A stretch of DNA of 64,000 nt, taken from the NCBI GenBank assembly GCA_022579005.1, contig MU401505.1, forward strand, positions 62,001 to 126,000. Direction: 5' to 3'. Below, one piece after another: positions 1-16,176 of the stretch. The DNA is from Poronia punctata (Eukaryota; Ascomycota; Sordariomycetes; Xylariales; Xylariaceae). The translations under genes and the position numbers were made by a program. A model generated the notes under the pieces. That model saw only the letters and a program-made list of their open reading frames with translations. It did not search any database and had not been told where the DNA came from. Position 1 is the first letter of the stretch, and every line of letters starts with the position of its first letter.

Positions 1-493
1 CGCTCTCCGCGCGCACCACTGTGCCTTCCTTGCTTAGGAAAGACGACAGGAATCCCGGTGATGCGCGCCCCTGGAAGTGGCGCACCGATCTCGCTGCTAC
101 CCAGCCCTTCTGGGAGAATTGGTTCCTCGGCCTTAGTAGCAAGTTTCTCAGCGCTAGGGGTGGGAAGCTTCTGCTTCTTGCTGGCACTGATAGGTTGGAT
201 ACTGAGCTGACTATTGGGCAGATGCAAGGTATTTTACTTTTACTTTTTTTCCCTTTCTATTTAAAAATTACTTTTACTTCACACACTTACTGCCCCTTCC
301 AACTGACACTGTCATCTCTCTCTTAGGAAAGTATAACCTCCAGGTCTTCCCCGAGGCCGGCCACTTCATACACGAGGACCTACCGGAAAAGACGGCCACC
401 TCTTTAGTCGATTTCTATAGGCGCAATGATAGGAGCGCCTTGGTACTGCCTCCCAAAGTATCTGACCTTCTTAGACAGGGAAAGAAGGTATAA
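1..493 (+). CDS. PPE1: Protein phosphatase methylesterase 1 (3' part)
   Basis: C-terminal part of the alpha/beta-hydrolase that removes the carboxyl-methyl ester from the catalytic subunit of PP2A. The 5' part lies outside the window. Exon pieces are 1..228 and 327..493, with an intron at 229..326 (GTATTT...CTCTTAG). The join restores Gly-Lys-Tyr in frame. About 130 residues are visible. They include the LLLLAGTDRLDTELTIGQMQ stretch (family late-strand acid region), the GHFIHEDLPE segment carrying the catalytic histidine, and the typical C-terminus FYRRNDRSALVLPPKV...GKKV. The gene is convergent with the dihydrouridine synthase gene downstream. The family call rests on the GHFIHED and RRNDRSALVLPPKV motifs. 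The start and catalytic serine cannot be seen. Confidence 0.9.
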
Positions 494-881
494 AAAGCAC
501 GGCACCTGCACCAGCACAAGATTCTTAAAGTCCACCTGCAGTGAGTGATAGGCCAATAAGCGCAATGTATCGACATCGATTTTGCAGAACGCTCGTGTTC
601 CCCAAATAGCTTAATATGTACACGTACAACTCCAAAACTAGAGAATACTCCTCGACAATCTTGAGCGAGGAAAAAATTGCATTCCAAGTTAAGAAATTAG
701 ACCCCAATCGTACATATTCATCCAGCCGACTCTTGTATTTTTCTTCGGTCTATTAACGCCGCTCTTCGTATGGATATTTAGACCGCTAAACGCCTTGAAA
801 TGCCTATGAATGTTGGGTAGGTTTGATCACTTTTCCATCTCAACACCGCTTCTTGCCAACTATCCGCGTCCAACCGACAGG
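494..881. other. Intergenic, convergent 3' ends of PPE1 and DUS2
   Basis: Short non-coding stretch between two convergent genes. The open frames on the minus strand here are short and lack similarity to anything I recognise. It presumably holds both 3' untranslated regions and poly(A) sites. I see no RNA gene in it. Confidence 0.6.
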
Positions 882-6061
<5,180 letters not shown>

Positions 6062-9031
6062 ATGGGAATAAAACGTTGGTCGTCATTATTTCTTCCGTCG
6101 CTAACCCCATCGTCGCTAGACCTTCACTTTCTCCATCGGAAACCGGTCTCCGATGAGCCCAACAAGACCCCCAACCGTATCAACAGCCTTCCAGATCTCC
6201 CTCCGCCAGGGCTCGGTATTTCTTTAGACATGCCGCAGTTCAGCAACAAAGATGGGTCGGACCGCAGTACCAAGGCCGACTCTGGAGCTCAGGGCACGGG
6301 CCGTCTACAGAAGCCGCCGCCACCACGACACTCCCCCCCTCCTGTCCCTACAAAGGCCAGTACCTTGCCGCCTAGTTCAACCTTCGACTTCGACTTTGCC
6401 GACACTAAACCATCGCCGCGTTTGCGAAAGGAGCAGAAGCGCAGAAGCAGCTCTGTTACCACCAAGCCTCAAACCGATACTCAAACACCGTCGAATCAGA
6501 AGCTCCAGAAAAGCTCTCCCCCTTTAGAGAGTAGGATACGGAGCACATCTGCCAACCCGGCCACGGCTCGTTCTACACTAGACCCCGAAAATCATGCAAG
6601 TTCGACAGGTACCGGCACACCGGCATTACGTCCGGGCTCGAGCAACGGCAGCCGTAGCCCCCCGCGAGAGAGCGAGCCACGGGGGAGACCACGGAGAAGT
6701 TGGCTTCCCGGGGCGAGGTCGAGGTCCCAGTCAACCGATTCTCGGCGCCAGAAGGTAGCCGACGCTTGGGTCCTTGGTCAGGGATCCGATTATAACACAG
6801 CCTTCCTTGCGAATGGCGAAAGGGTCCCGGAGCTTTGGAATGAGAGTGGCGATGTGCTTGTATACTTAGATGCCAAGGGAAGTGGCGGGTCACCATCCTT
6901 CAAGGTCCCTGCTTTCACCATCAATAACTCACTAGTCTTTGCCGACCTGATCGAGGCAGAGATGACTTCGCCAAGTAGCACAGGCAGGGAGCGGGCCCGT
7001 AGTTTTACAGGCCGAGACAATCTCTCCGTCTTAGATGCTACGCGGAGGGTCCAGTCGCCCCCGCTTGCGCCCCCTGCTTATGAACACCTAGGCGATGCCG
7101 ACACGAGGCTCTATCTCCCAGTCTCGATGTCGAGCCCTGGGCAAAGGTGCGAAGCTGATATGGAGCGGCTGGTTTCCATCAGAAACATGTTTGCCTTCCT
7201 AACGGGCCAACCGCTGGTCGCAACAAAGGCTCAACCGAACTTATTCTCAGTCTTCCTCAATATATCTAATCTTTTGAAGGAATTCGAGTTCACTAACTCG
7301 GATGGTTCCACCTACGGTGAAGCCGTCGAGGCGAGTTTTAGTTTCTTCATGGAACAGATGGCGCTCGCCGATGTGAGACATAGCAGGGAGAAGACGCTCG
7401 AATCCTTGATCTTAGGCGAGCGAATGCGCTCCATGGAGCTCTATAGCGAAGCTTTCGCCCACGCTGTGGGTAAATACCCGGCCATGCGTGACCTGCGCTC
7501 TCCTCTGTGGGAGCACCTGTCTCCAAGTAGCCGCCAGCGGCTCGAACGCGCACATCTAGAGCTTGTGAGCCGCCAAAATGGTGTCAATAATCGTCTTGAA
7601 GCCTTCGAATTCCCAGCATTGTTCTCGGGCACGGCGAATTCGACATCTTCCAGTCAATATAAAGATGTCAAGTTCAACAGCTGGAGGAAGTCGTTCGGGC
7701 GTATGAGGCAATTCGTCATTGGTTATTACAAGAACAGCTTTGGAAGCTGGCCACCCAAGGCTCGCAGCAAGAAGAACCCATTTACGGAGAGCGGCTTGAA
7801 TCGACAGGTACTCAAAATCCTGTATTCGGATTTTTGCGCGCTTTACGACCTTCTTGTTGACCGGGAGTCACTGACCACCCGGGTCATTGACCAAAGCGCC
7901 GAAGACGTTGCGAACGACTATCAAAATGCGCGAGGATCGGCCATGCGTAAGATCCTGACCGAGTTTGACCAGTCTTCTCCTCCTGTCCTCCCCCCAATCC
8001 CGTTCGACCTCCCCAAGCTTCCCGACATGGCCAGCGTGCAGGAGAATTTCCACGACTTGCCTCCTAAGGAACAAGCCAAGCTGGATAGAGGCCTACAAGA
8101 GTATCAAGTTATCCTCATCCTGAACAAGGCCTATGACTTCGATACCGTTTCGCTGCGTATCCCCTTTCTTGAACAATTCAAAGAATTCGAACTCAAGGAA
8201 GCCAAAGGAAAGACGGCGGCCGAGATGGCGGATCATCGTCTTGGTTATTGGCTGTTCCTCTACGTAATTATACAGTCCTTGCCCATGCTCGTGGTAGATG
8301 CGCCGGGCCTGAAATATACAGAAGGGGTGGAGTACTTCCTCTGCCAGCCTGTCAAGGGTTCGCCACCGTGGATAGAAGACGCTCCGGCTGTACGCAAGAG
8401 ATGGTACGAGGTAGCTGGCGGAGGAGGGCTGGTAGAGCTCTCGGAGGACGCTGTACAATTTGGTATCGAAGGTGTTTACCACAGAAGTCATTGCTGGCTC
8501 GCGGCGAAACGATGGGAACATGGAGATCTCTCGGGTCCTCCACCGCCCCTCGACGAAGGCCTCTCCCCACTTGGAGCGCCACAGCCGGTGTTTCAAGATA
8601 TGGATCCGGCGGTTAGCTCTAGCCCGCATCTTATGCCCCGAAGCGAGTCTCCTCTCAACGGTCCTCCCGGACATGCTATTCGGAGTAGGGGGACTTCGCC
8701 TGCGGGTGGGTACCGCAGTAGCATTGCCCTGGGGCTGGAGCCTGTTTCTCTGCCAACGGATGGACACTCGAGATCTGCTTCTCGTGTATCTACCCGGGGT
8801 TCGATAGGTGGTTCGCGGCCGGTAAGTGCTGCAATTAATCGGAGTAGGTCGTCCGGCAACTTGCAAGCACTAGCAGGCCCTCCACCTTATGGAACGCCAT
8901 CAGAGATACCTAATGGCTCGCGGAGTAGCTCTCGGCAGGATTCTGCCGGAGCGAGCACTTTCGACGATATTCTCAAAGATATGGGGGGAGACAAAACAAA
9001 ACAAACAAAAAAGAAGAAAGGTTTATTCTAG
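6062..9031 (+). CDS. Large fungal protein resembling the DUF8004 family
   Basis: Single-exon gene of 989 residues starting at the ATG in GCAAAGATGG. An upstream in-frame TTG is not a plausible start. Residues 1 to about 225 are low-complexity, rich in Ser, Pro and Arg, including PPPPRHSPPPVP. The folded core, about 230-810, begins ADAWVLGQGSDYNTAFL and GERVPELW. It continues through LVYLDAKGS, RNMFAFLTGQPLV, PLWEHLSPSSRQRLERAHLEL and FNSWRKSFGRMRQFVIGYYK. This order of motifs matches a fungus-specific family I recall as DUF8004; function is unknown. The C-terminal about 180 residues are again Ser/Pro/Gly-rich, ending in a lysine-rich KTKQTKKKKGLF. No membrane span or enzyme motif is evident. 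The family name is from memory and should be treated as probable; that the gene is real is near certain. Confidence 0.85.
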   Translation: MGIKRWSSLFLPSLTPSSLDLHFLHRKPVSDEPNKTPNRINSLPDLPPPGLGISLDMPQFSNKDGSDRSTKADSGAQGTGRLQKPPPPRHSPPPVPTKASTLPPSSTFDFDFADTKPSPRLRKEQKRRSSSVTTKPQTDTQTPSNQKLQKSSPPLESRIRSTSANPATARSTLDPENHASSTGTGTPALRPGSSNGSRSPPRESEPRGRPRRSWLPGARSRSQSTDSRRQKVADAWVLGQGSDYNTAFLANGERVPELWNESGDVLVYLDAKGSGGSPSFKVPAFTINNSLVFADLIEAEMTSPSSTGRERARSFTGRDNLSVLDATRRVQSPPLAPPAYEHLGDADTRLYLPVSMSSPGQRCEADMERLVSIRNMFAFLTGQPLVATKAQPNLFSVFLNISNLLKEFEFTNSDGSTYGEAVEASFSFFMEQMALADVRHSREKTLESLILGERMRSMELYSEAFAHAVGKYPAMRDLRSPLWEHLSPSSRQRLERAHLELVSRQNGVNNRLEAFEFPALFSGTANSTSSSQYKDVKFNSWRKSFGRMRQFVIGYYKNSFGSWPPKARSKKNPFTESGLNRQVLKILYSDFCALYDLLVDRESLTTRVIDQSAEDVANDYQNARGSAMRKILTEFDQSSPPVLPPIPFDLPKLPDMASVQENFHDLPPKEQAKLDRGLQEYQVILILNKAYDFDTVSLRIPFLEQFKEFELKEAKGKTAAEMADHRLGYWLFLYVIIQSLPMLVVDAPGLKYTEGVEYFLCQPVKGSPPWIEDAPAVRKRWYEVAGGGGLVELSEDAVQFGIEGVYHRSHCWLAAKRWEHGDLSGPPPPLDEGLSPLGAPQPVFQDMDPAVSSSPHLMPRSESPLNGPPGHAIRSRGTSPAGGYRSSIALGLEPVSLPTDGHSRSASRVSTRGSIGGSRPVSAAINRSRSSGNLQALAGPPPYGTPSEIPNGSRSSSRQDSAGASTFDDILKDMGGDKTKQTKKKKGLF

Positions 9032-10600
9032 GCGGGTTCACAGTCGTAACATACCGCGGGCGGGGTGACATGGATGAGACCAAGGCGCATTTTAGAATTT
9101 TATCATCGTCATCATCATTGCGTTATTGTTATTGATAGTGCTGGGTCAGGGACAGGGGGAATAGCATCCAACACAAGAGGGGTGGCGTATGAGCATATGC
9201 ATTATGTTGGGTTTGTTGTTCGATTTTTTTCATCTGCCAAATTGTTTTGATGTCTTGCTAAAGCGCGGCGAAATGTAGGTGGTTGAGGTCCTCGTTTTTT
9301 TTTTTACCAATGTTGCATAGATGCCATCTCAAATATGATTCTTATATAAATCAGAATCTTTGGAAAGCATGAGAGAATCTTTGTATATCAGCAGCAATAA
9401 GCTCAGATTACACAGGAGTATAATATGGTCATACGGTAGGAGATTGTCTGCTCTTACTTCTTTTTCCCTTTTTCCTTACAAGGCCCTTCCAAAGTCATAT
9501 GAGGAGGACATGACAGGGACCTTTACTATAATACGAAGCGTTACTGCCTTTGCTCTATCCAGGCACCAGGTAGGGTGACAATCAACTGGGCCATCAAAGC
9601 AGGTGCTTTCTGTACCTATTTCTGGGTTGGGTTGGGCGAATCTATTTTATTTGTCTGAATCTGCTATACACGTGCTTGTCCATCCTTTACCAGGTTTAAT
9701 AACGTGCTTGCATAAAAGAGAAGCCGTCTAGAACACGTAGTAGGTACTTTTGTGGATGTGTATAAGGAGAGGGAGAAAACATCAAGTACACACAATACAG
9801 TCACATCATTGTCACAATGTTTACCTACCTAACTTGACAGCTTGGGCTCTATCTTTAAACCTTTTTTTTTTTCATCATATCATAGCCCGGCACATAAGAT
9901 AAAATAGACACATGTAACACCTGACATCCTCAGGATGCCGCTGCCAGGCACGCCAGGGCTTGGTCTGATCCATGTGGTAATTATACCCAACGAAGCTCGT
10001 GTTAAGGGCCCACTGTTATAAGGCGCGTTTGCAGGGCACCCACCTATCAAAGTGCATGTGGGGTGCCTGGAATTCAAGGGTGCCAATGGGTACCCAAAAA
10101 GCGGCCTTGGAGTTTGGGTCAAGTCTTGTGATTGGCATTCATGACCATTGACAGCTTCACTTGAAGTCGGTCTGCACAAACTTGATTTCTTTTGCTTTTT
10201 CATCTTCTGCCGCAAAATCTTTGGTCCACGGCATGATCCTGCCACTGTCCTTCTATGGTCTGGGTCAATGAGCTCATTTTCTCCTATTTGTCCTAACATC
10301 TAGACTACAACTTATATAATCTCCATTTCAACTTTCTAGAACCGTGCAACCGTAGCAACCACACCCCACCTGCTTGTGCGAGTGCTTCGTCGGATACTCG
10401 TTTGATGGGTATAGATTTAATTCTTGTTGTTTTGCCCCCCAACGCCTCTCCCTTGGCCGCTCTCCTCTTTTGCATGGTAGCTCTAGCTCGAGCAAATCAA
10501 ATATCTTTTATCTTTTTCTCGTGACCGGCCTTTTCGACTGCATGAATGTGTGTTTCTTCTGGGAGTTTGTGACGCCAGCCTCCGAGGCCTCCTACTCCAA
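9032..10600. other. Intergenic between the DUF8004-like gene and the FHA kinase gene
   Basis: Holds the 3' region of the upstream gene and the promoter and leader of the kinase gene. Poly(T) and poly(A/T) runs occur near 9293-9304 and 9860-9871. A 139-codon minus-strand frame (10299..9880) has no recognisable domain and is not supported by splice signals, so I leave it out. Nothing else is recognised. Confidence 0.55.
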
Positions 10601-13600
10601 ATGGACCCCAGTGACGACTCCCAGGCCACACAACAAGGTAACTATGCTTCCAAATCCCGCCGTGTTTGCCCCTCGTGTGGACGAGTTTTGCTTCTTCAGT
10701 TGCGCTCTGGTGATAATAGAAGGGCATGGTGTCGTTCTATTTGGTATCATTCTGACCGCTCCTATCTCCAACTCTAGCCACCCAGAATGCTTTCGATCCC
10801 CGAAGAATCGGCCAACAGAACTCGGGCTTCTCTGACCAAGATATCTCCGACATAATATGCCTGCTATATCCGCTCACCGAAGCTGCTAGCCGCGAAGTCC
10901 AGGGCATCGCCTCCTCGGCCCAGTATAAACGCCATACAACCGGAAGATACACGGCCGAAGCCATTGAGTCGGATCTATCTGACGAGGACGATGCTCGAGA
11001 GTTTGGCCGTAATCGCGGCATAGGGGATCATGCCCTTGTTTTGCGGCTGTCCACTGAGCTCAAGACTCCCAGCCTGGGTTTTACTTTTGGCCGCAACCAG
11101 GGGCGCTGTGACCTATGTTTTGCCCACGACCCCAGCAGGAGGTTAAGCAACATACACTTTCGCATCTATGTGAACGACCACGGGACTGTGCTTTTGGAAG
11201 ATCAATCTACGAATGGTACCGTTGTCGATTCGAGGCTCCTGAGAAAGCGAGCCGAAGTCAAGCCGGGGGCGCCTCCTCCACGACGGACTTTACAGAGCGG
11301 CTCAACCATAAAAATTGTAATGCATGAGTCACGTTATGACCTTCACTTCCTTGTGCGCATACCCCGTCGGGAAGGGGACCTTGAAGAAACCTACCTGAGG
11401 AACGTCGCCACCTATATGCAGAGGGCCAATGGCGGCGACGTCGATGTGAACAAAACCATTGGCCCAGGGCCCAGTGGTCACGTAAGGATCCCCATCCTAT
11501 TCTCTCCTATACTTCTGTGTCCTGTTACTAAACCTACAGTAGGTCAACCTATTTGCTCCCACAAAACCCACCAAGCTTACCACCATTACCAATGCGGCGC
11601 ATAATATTCAGGGGTCAGTGAGTCGCCTCCCTCGCGAGTGGCGCGGCGGTGAAAAATACGCCCGGGTTGGTACGATAGGGAAGGGAGCTTTTGCCACGGT
11701 TCACAAAGTTACCTCGAAATATGACGGGGCTCCTTACGCCGCAAAGGAGCTCGACAAGCGGAAGTTCATGAAAAATGGTGTACTAGACCAGAAGGTTGAA
11801 AATGAGATGAAAATCATGCAAAGGGTACATCACGTAAGTCACCTCGAGTCCCACCCCCTCGTTGTTGTCGTCTACCGTTTCTGACATATACATTAGGCGA
11901 ATATCGTGCAATATATAGAACACTTCGATTGGGACGCGCATCAATTCATTATAATCATGGAGTACGTCGCGGGAGGCGACCTGGGCAAGTTCATCCAGCA
12001 ACACGGGGCCATTGCTGAACCTCACGTGAAAGTTATTGCTGAACAGCTGGTCGATGCACTGGGGTACCTGCACGAAAATAGGATTACGCACCGTGACGTC
12101 AAACCGGACAATATCCTCATTCAGTCGACAAACCCTCTTATTGTCAAACTGACCGACTTTGGATTGTCGAAAATGATAGATACCGAGCAGACCTTTCTCA
12201 AGACATTCTGCGGAACCCTGCTATACTGTGCCCCGGAAGTCTATACCGAGTATTCGTCTTATGACGACCAAGGCCGGCGTACGAATAGAAAGAACCAAAG
12301 GGCTGTTAACAGGGAGAGGTATGACCACGCGGTCGATATTTGGTCTCTCGGTGGTGTTCTCTTCTACACCCTGACGCAGAGTCCCCCATTCCCTGTGCAA
12401 AATGGAATCACGTACACCGAGCTACTAGACCACATCATCAAGACACCTGTAAATACGACACCTTTGGTCAGTTATAACGTCTCAGGGGATGGTATCCACT
12501 TCTTGTGTCGCATGATCCACGTACGGCCCGAGACAAGGGCCACGATTTCCGAACTCAAGTCGCACCCGTGGCTCAACGAGCCTGTCATTCCTTCTTCGAA
12601 CAGGGATTATGACGAGGGTCTGGACTATTCAGCGTCGCAGCTGAGTATCAACGATGAACAGACATCACGGACAGAGATAGGCGGTGCGAGCTCTCTTGGC
12701 GAGCCGGAACCCGATTTTTCTATGGATTTTGAAGCTGGAAAGGAGAATTACACTTTTGGGCAACCCCACGCTCCTAGATTGTTTGGAGAAGTCTCTGCTA
12801 TCGGAAGCTCTGGCGTGATACCCGAGGAACGCTTGAACCTGCCGGTGTCTGATGACAGTTTTGGCGAGACCGAGCAGCACGAATCCGAAATCCGTGACAG
12901 CTTCGAAGAATCCGATGACTTTTCCACTCCACAAGCCAACATGATATCAGCCTTCCAGCCCTCTCAGGCAGATAATTCCCGCAGTGCTCTACTTGGCATA
13001 GGCTCGCAGAGCTTGGGCGGTGCCTCCTCCATTCTCCAGCATCTTAACATGAAATCCCTGGCCGCAAATGGTTCTAGAGCATCGTCTCCGCGGAAAAACG
13101 ACTTCAATTCAAGCAAAAGGAAACCAGCTTATGATACGAGTGAGGAATACGACACGTCCACGAGTGAGGTCAAGCCCTCCATGAAGAGGTTGAAGTCAGA
13201 AGGAGATGTTGCCGTCCTCCAGCATGAACTCGAATTGTTTGGCTGTATTCCGAAGATGGTAAAAAGCGATACGGGACGCCAGATCGATTATCCCTTGCCC
13301 AAAACAGCGTTCTGGGATAGTCAGGACGAGAGTACCTGGGACCTTGACTATCCAGAGATGACACATCTCCAGTATGATGCTTTCGAACAAGCTGCCAGAA
13401 AAAGGAAGGAGGAATTCGGACGCGGGAAGACACCTCTCTGGGACCTTGCATTGAAATACTTTCCCCCAACACCAGATCACGGCGGCGGCCCTGTCACCAC
13501 ACTCGCATTGCGGCCAGGAGGGCTCCGTCATGGGGAGGCCCCAATCGGTTCTGGTAAGGGGGATATGCCATCTACCGCTCCCCTCGACCTGTTTGATAGC

Positions 13601-14479
13601 CAGTCCGATAACAGCAGTGCCCGTGGGCATTCTCCTTCAGCCATACCGGCAGCGCTACTTCCGAATCGACAGGTACACACTACAGTCGGCACGTTCCAAT
13701 CCGATCCGCGGTCTTTAGTAACAGGCATCACGGTTTCCATAGACGGTCCGGTCCTATCATGGGGAAGAGATCGGGGTAATACGCATGTGTATCAGCCAGC
13801 TACAGAGATCAAAGTGCCTAAAAATGCATTCAGGGTTATGTTATGGAGAGAAGGGTATAAAGCTGCGGTCGACGAGTTACGGCCATGGGAGCCGCCACGC
13901 TCGACCACGATTCAGACAATGCGCGAGTCCCCGGGGCCCGAGTCGTACGCGTTCTATATCGCAACCAAGGCGACCAATGGAATTCGCATCAATGGCAATC
14001 CGCTGCCGGCTTATGAGCCGAAAGAGGCCGCTAACACGGCGCCATGCAAGTACTGGATGAAGCTATTTGACGGAGATCATGTAGTGTTCTGGGGAGGTGA
14101 TGATGCACGTACGCAAGCTCGGCTCGTGTTCGAGTGTTCTTGGGGCGGCTCGGCAATACCAAGGCCATCCGACGAACCTCCCACATGTGTTCCTGCGTCT
14201 CAGGCCCAAAAGCTAGATAGGCTATGGCCCAAGGCCGTGCAATCACTCAAATTTTCTCAGATCAAGGAGAAGGCACAAAGGGAGCAGGAAGCACGGATGC
14301 GCAATATGCCTAGAGAGCAGGCGCGTAGCCAAGAGTTCGAGGAGAAGCGTCTAGAGGTTCTCGAGATCTTGGCCCAGCGAGAACGTGCCCAATCAACTCC
14401 AGCTAACAATACAGTTGACCATGCGCGGACGGAACCAGCCCCTTATCGATGGAACCACCCAGGCGGATTCAAGTGGTGA
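10601..14479 (+). CDS. Rad53/Cds1-type checkpoint kinase (FHA-kinase-FHA)
   Basis: Serine/threonine kinase of the DNA-damage and replication checkpoint (Chk2/Rad53/Cds1 family), 1204 residues. There are four exons: 10601..10637, 10778..11481, 11543..11833 and 11897..14479; all joins keep frame. FHA1 lies about residues 95-190 (FGRNQGR, then SNIHFRIYVND and STNGT). The kinase domain is about 285-575: glycine loop GKGAFATV, Lys315 in YAAKELDK, HRDVKPDN with Asp411, DFG at 431-433, and CGTLLYCAPEV. An insertion (about 20 residues, RRTNRKNQRAVNRERYD) sits between APE and DIWSLG. A second FHA-like domain lies near 940-1095 (LSWGRDRGN, NGIRINGNPL). The domain order matches budding-yeast Rad53 rather than single-FHA Chk2. 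SQ/TQ dipeptides in the N-terminus are typical targets of Mec1/ATR-type kinases. Filamentous fungi usually have more than one Chk2 relative, so I give no symbol. Confidence 0.92.
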
Positions 14480-15216
14480 AGGGAATAAGCCGAGTCAACG
14501 CGCTGAAAGTCAACACAACAAACAATATACCTTTCTTATCCTGCCATAGCAGGACTCATAGCTGTATTTGAGCGGCATGGGAGTTGGGGCGTCGCTATGA
14601 TGACTTGACAAGAGGGGCCTCACCTGAACCGAGGGCTAGCTGTATCACTTTGAGATGTGTTTGCTATGTCCGGTTCGAGAACGTAGGGCCCATGTTTATC
14701 CTAAGGCGTGGAGGTATTCACCACCAGATGCCTTGTATTTGATACGCTTGGATTCTGTATTATCGACCATGCTGGAGCAAAGGGGCATTACATAATATTT
14801 GGATAGTCGAGTCATAGAGCGAATGAAGCCCGTAAATTTCGAGTCCGGATGTTGCATAGACCAACGTGATGTGTATTGCTCAGATTCAGGCAAATAAACA
14901 CTGAGGGCCCCCTGAGTTGGTAAACCTGACGACCACCTGGTATTTTAGAAACACGCAAATCTTACAAAGATGGAGTCGGGCTAGCAAGCTTTTAATTTGG
15001 TTGCTTGCCCCAGACCAAGTTGTATTGCAATCAGTATGGATGTAAAACCGGTACAGACAATGCGCGTCCGAACATTTGAGTTCCTCCAAGCGATCTAGAG
15101 CATCCGTCCTTCTCTTCAATGACGAGACTACACATTTCGTTACCTACCTCAGCTTCAGGTAAATTAAGTAATTTCATCTCCAAGTCCTCCTTCCTCTGCT
15201 ATTGTAGATCGTCGTA

Positions 15217-15234
15217 ATATATTTTAAAATATAT
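15217..15234. repeat. 18-bp perfect A/T palindrome
   Basis: ATATATTTTAAAATATAT reads the same on both strands and is followed by a (TA)n run to about 15252. It lies in the intergenic region about 940 bases before the next start codon. It is probably an easily melted A/T tract; no function can be assigned. Confidence 0.9.
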
Positions 15235-15357
15235 ATTCATATATATATATAGCCACCAAGCCCTCAGAACGAAAAGTTACTTTGAACGCATGTAGGTGCG
15301 AATACGTACATCCGACCCCCAAGTGACCATGGTCGTCTACTTATATATACTGCAGGT

Positions 15358-15422
15358 ATGGCCGTATATAATCCACTTAATCGCCTGATGCCAAAGAGCA
15401 TTGATAGATTCTATACGGCCAT
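15358..15422. repeat. 11-bp inverted repeat ATGGCCGTATA / TATACGGCCAT
   Basis: The arms at 15358..15368 and 15412..15422 are exact reverse complements, separated by 43 bases. The element lies about 760 bases upstream of the proline-rich gene's start codon, before its pyrimidine-rich leader. It could be a transcription-factor pair site or a chance hairpin. Confidence 0.8.
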
Positions 15423-16176
15423 GTAGCTACTTTATGTACCTACTTAGCCACTAAGGTAGGTGCCCCTATTGACCAAGAGGGAGGTAGGTACCTTCCGTTG
15501 ATTGCGCTCTTGCCTCTTCTACACTTAACTCAAACTTTATTACATGTACACATTAGCATTCAGTATACAAATTCTATGCAGTAAAGTACCTCCGTACCTT
15601 CCTCAGATTTGTCTTACTTGGCCTACCTTAGTACCTACACCCAGTGGTACATCAACCTCACTACTGACAACCACACGATATGCCCTCTCCCAACCTTCAC
15701 ATTCATTAACTCTGCACTATCCCGCACACAAAACCAATCATTCCCGGTGAATCTCCAATTTCCAACTCCTTCGTTACAACTGAGACCCTCCTCTTTCCAC
15801 AATATTTTGCCAAGCTGTCTCTTCCTCAGCAGCGCCGAGGAAGTGATACTACCCTTTGCGAACCCTTCTCATCCCCGTATACCAGTCCTCAGAGCATACT
15901 TATCTATCACGCCGGTCTATACAGAGCCATATTTTTCAGTTCGGGCATGCAAACCTGCTTGTGTGGCTTGGTACTTGCTCTGTAACGACAAGACTCGGGA
16001 CTCCTCGAAGGAGGACGAGTCAGCTAGCAGTAAGTGTCATTCTACTCTTTCGTGCTACAATTTTCCGAAACACTCGGCCAATTCGACCCAATATCCAGGC
16101 CGCTTCAGAAAACTAACCAATAAATTAGAATTGCCAAACCGGCTGTCCTAGACCACTTCATTCTAATACCGTTATC

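Larger units (their letters stand above)
14480..16176. other. Intergenic with A/T palindrome and inverted repeat, leader of the proline-rich gene
   Basis: The first part contains the 3' region of the kinase gene. At 15217..15234 there is an 18-base perfect A/T palindrome followed by a TA run. At 15358..15422 an 11-base inverted repeat flanks 43 bases. From about 15540 to the ATG at 16177 the + strand is strongly C/T-rich, as in long fungal leaders. Open frames there (for example 15609..16151) look like by-products of that composition. No gene is recognised. Confidence 0.6.

Noticed and set aside
9880..10299. 139-codon open frame on the minus strand
   Set aside because: No recognisable domain, low-complexity composition, and it sits in the gap before the kinase gene with no splice or family support.
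15609..16151. 180-codon open frame before the proline-rich gene
   Set aside because: Best explained as the C/T-rich leader; composition gives Ser/Leu/Pro by default and no domain is seen.
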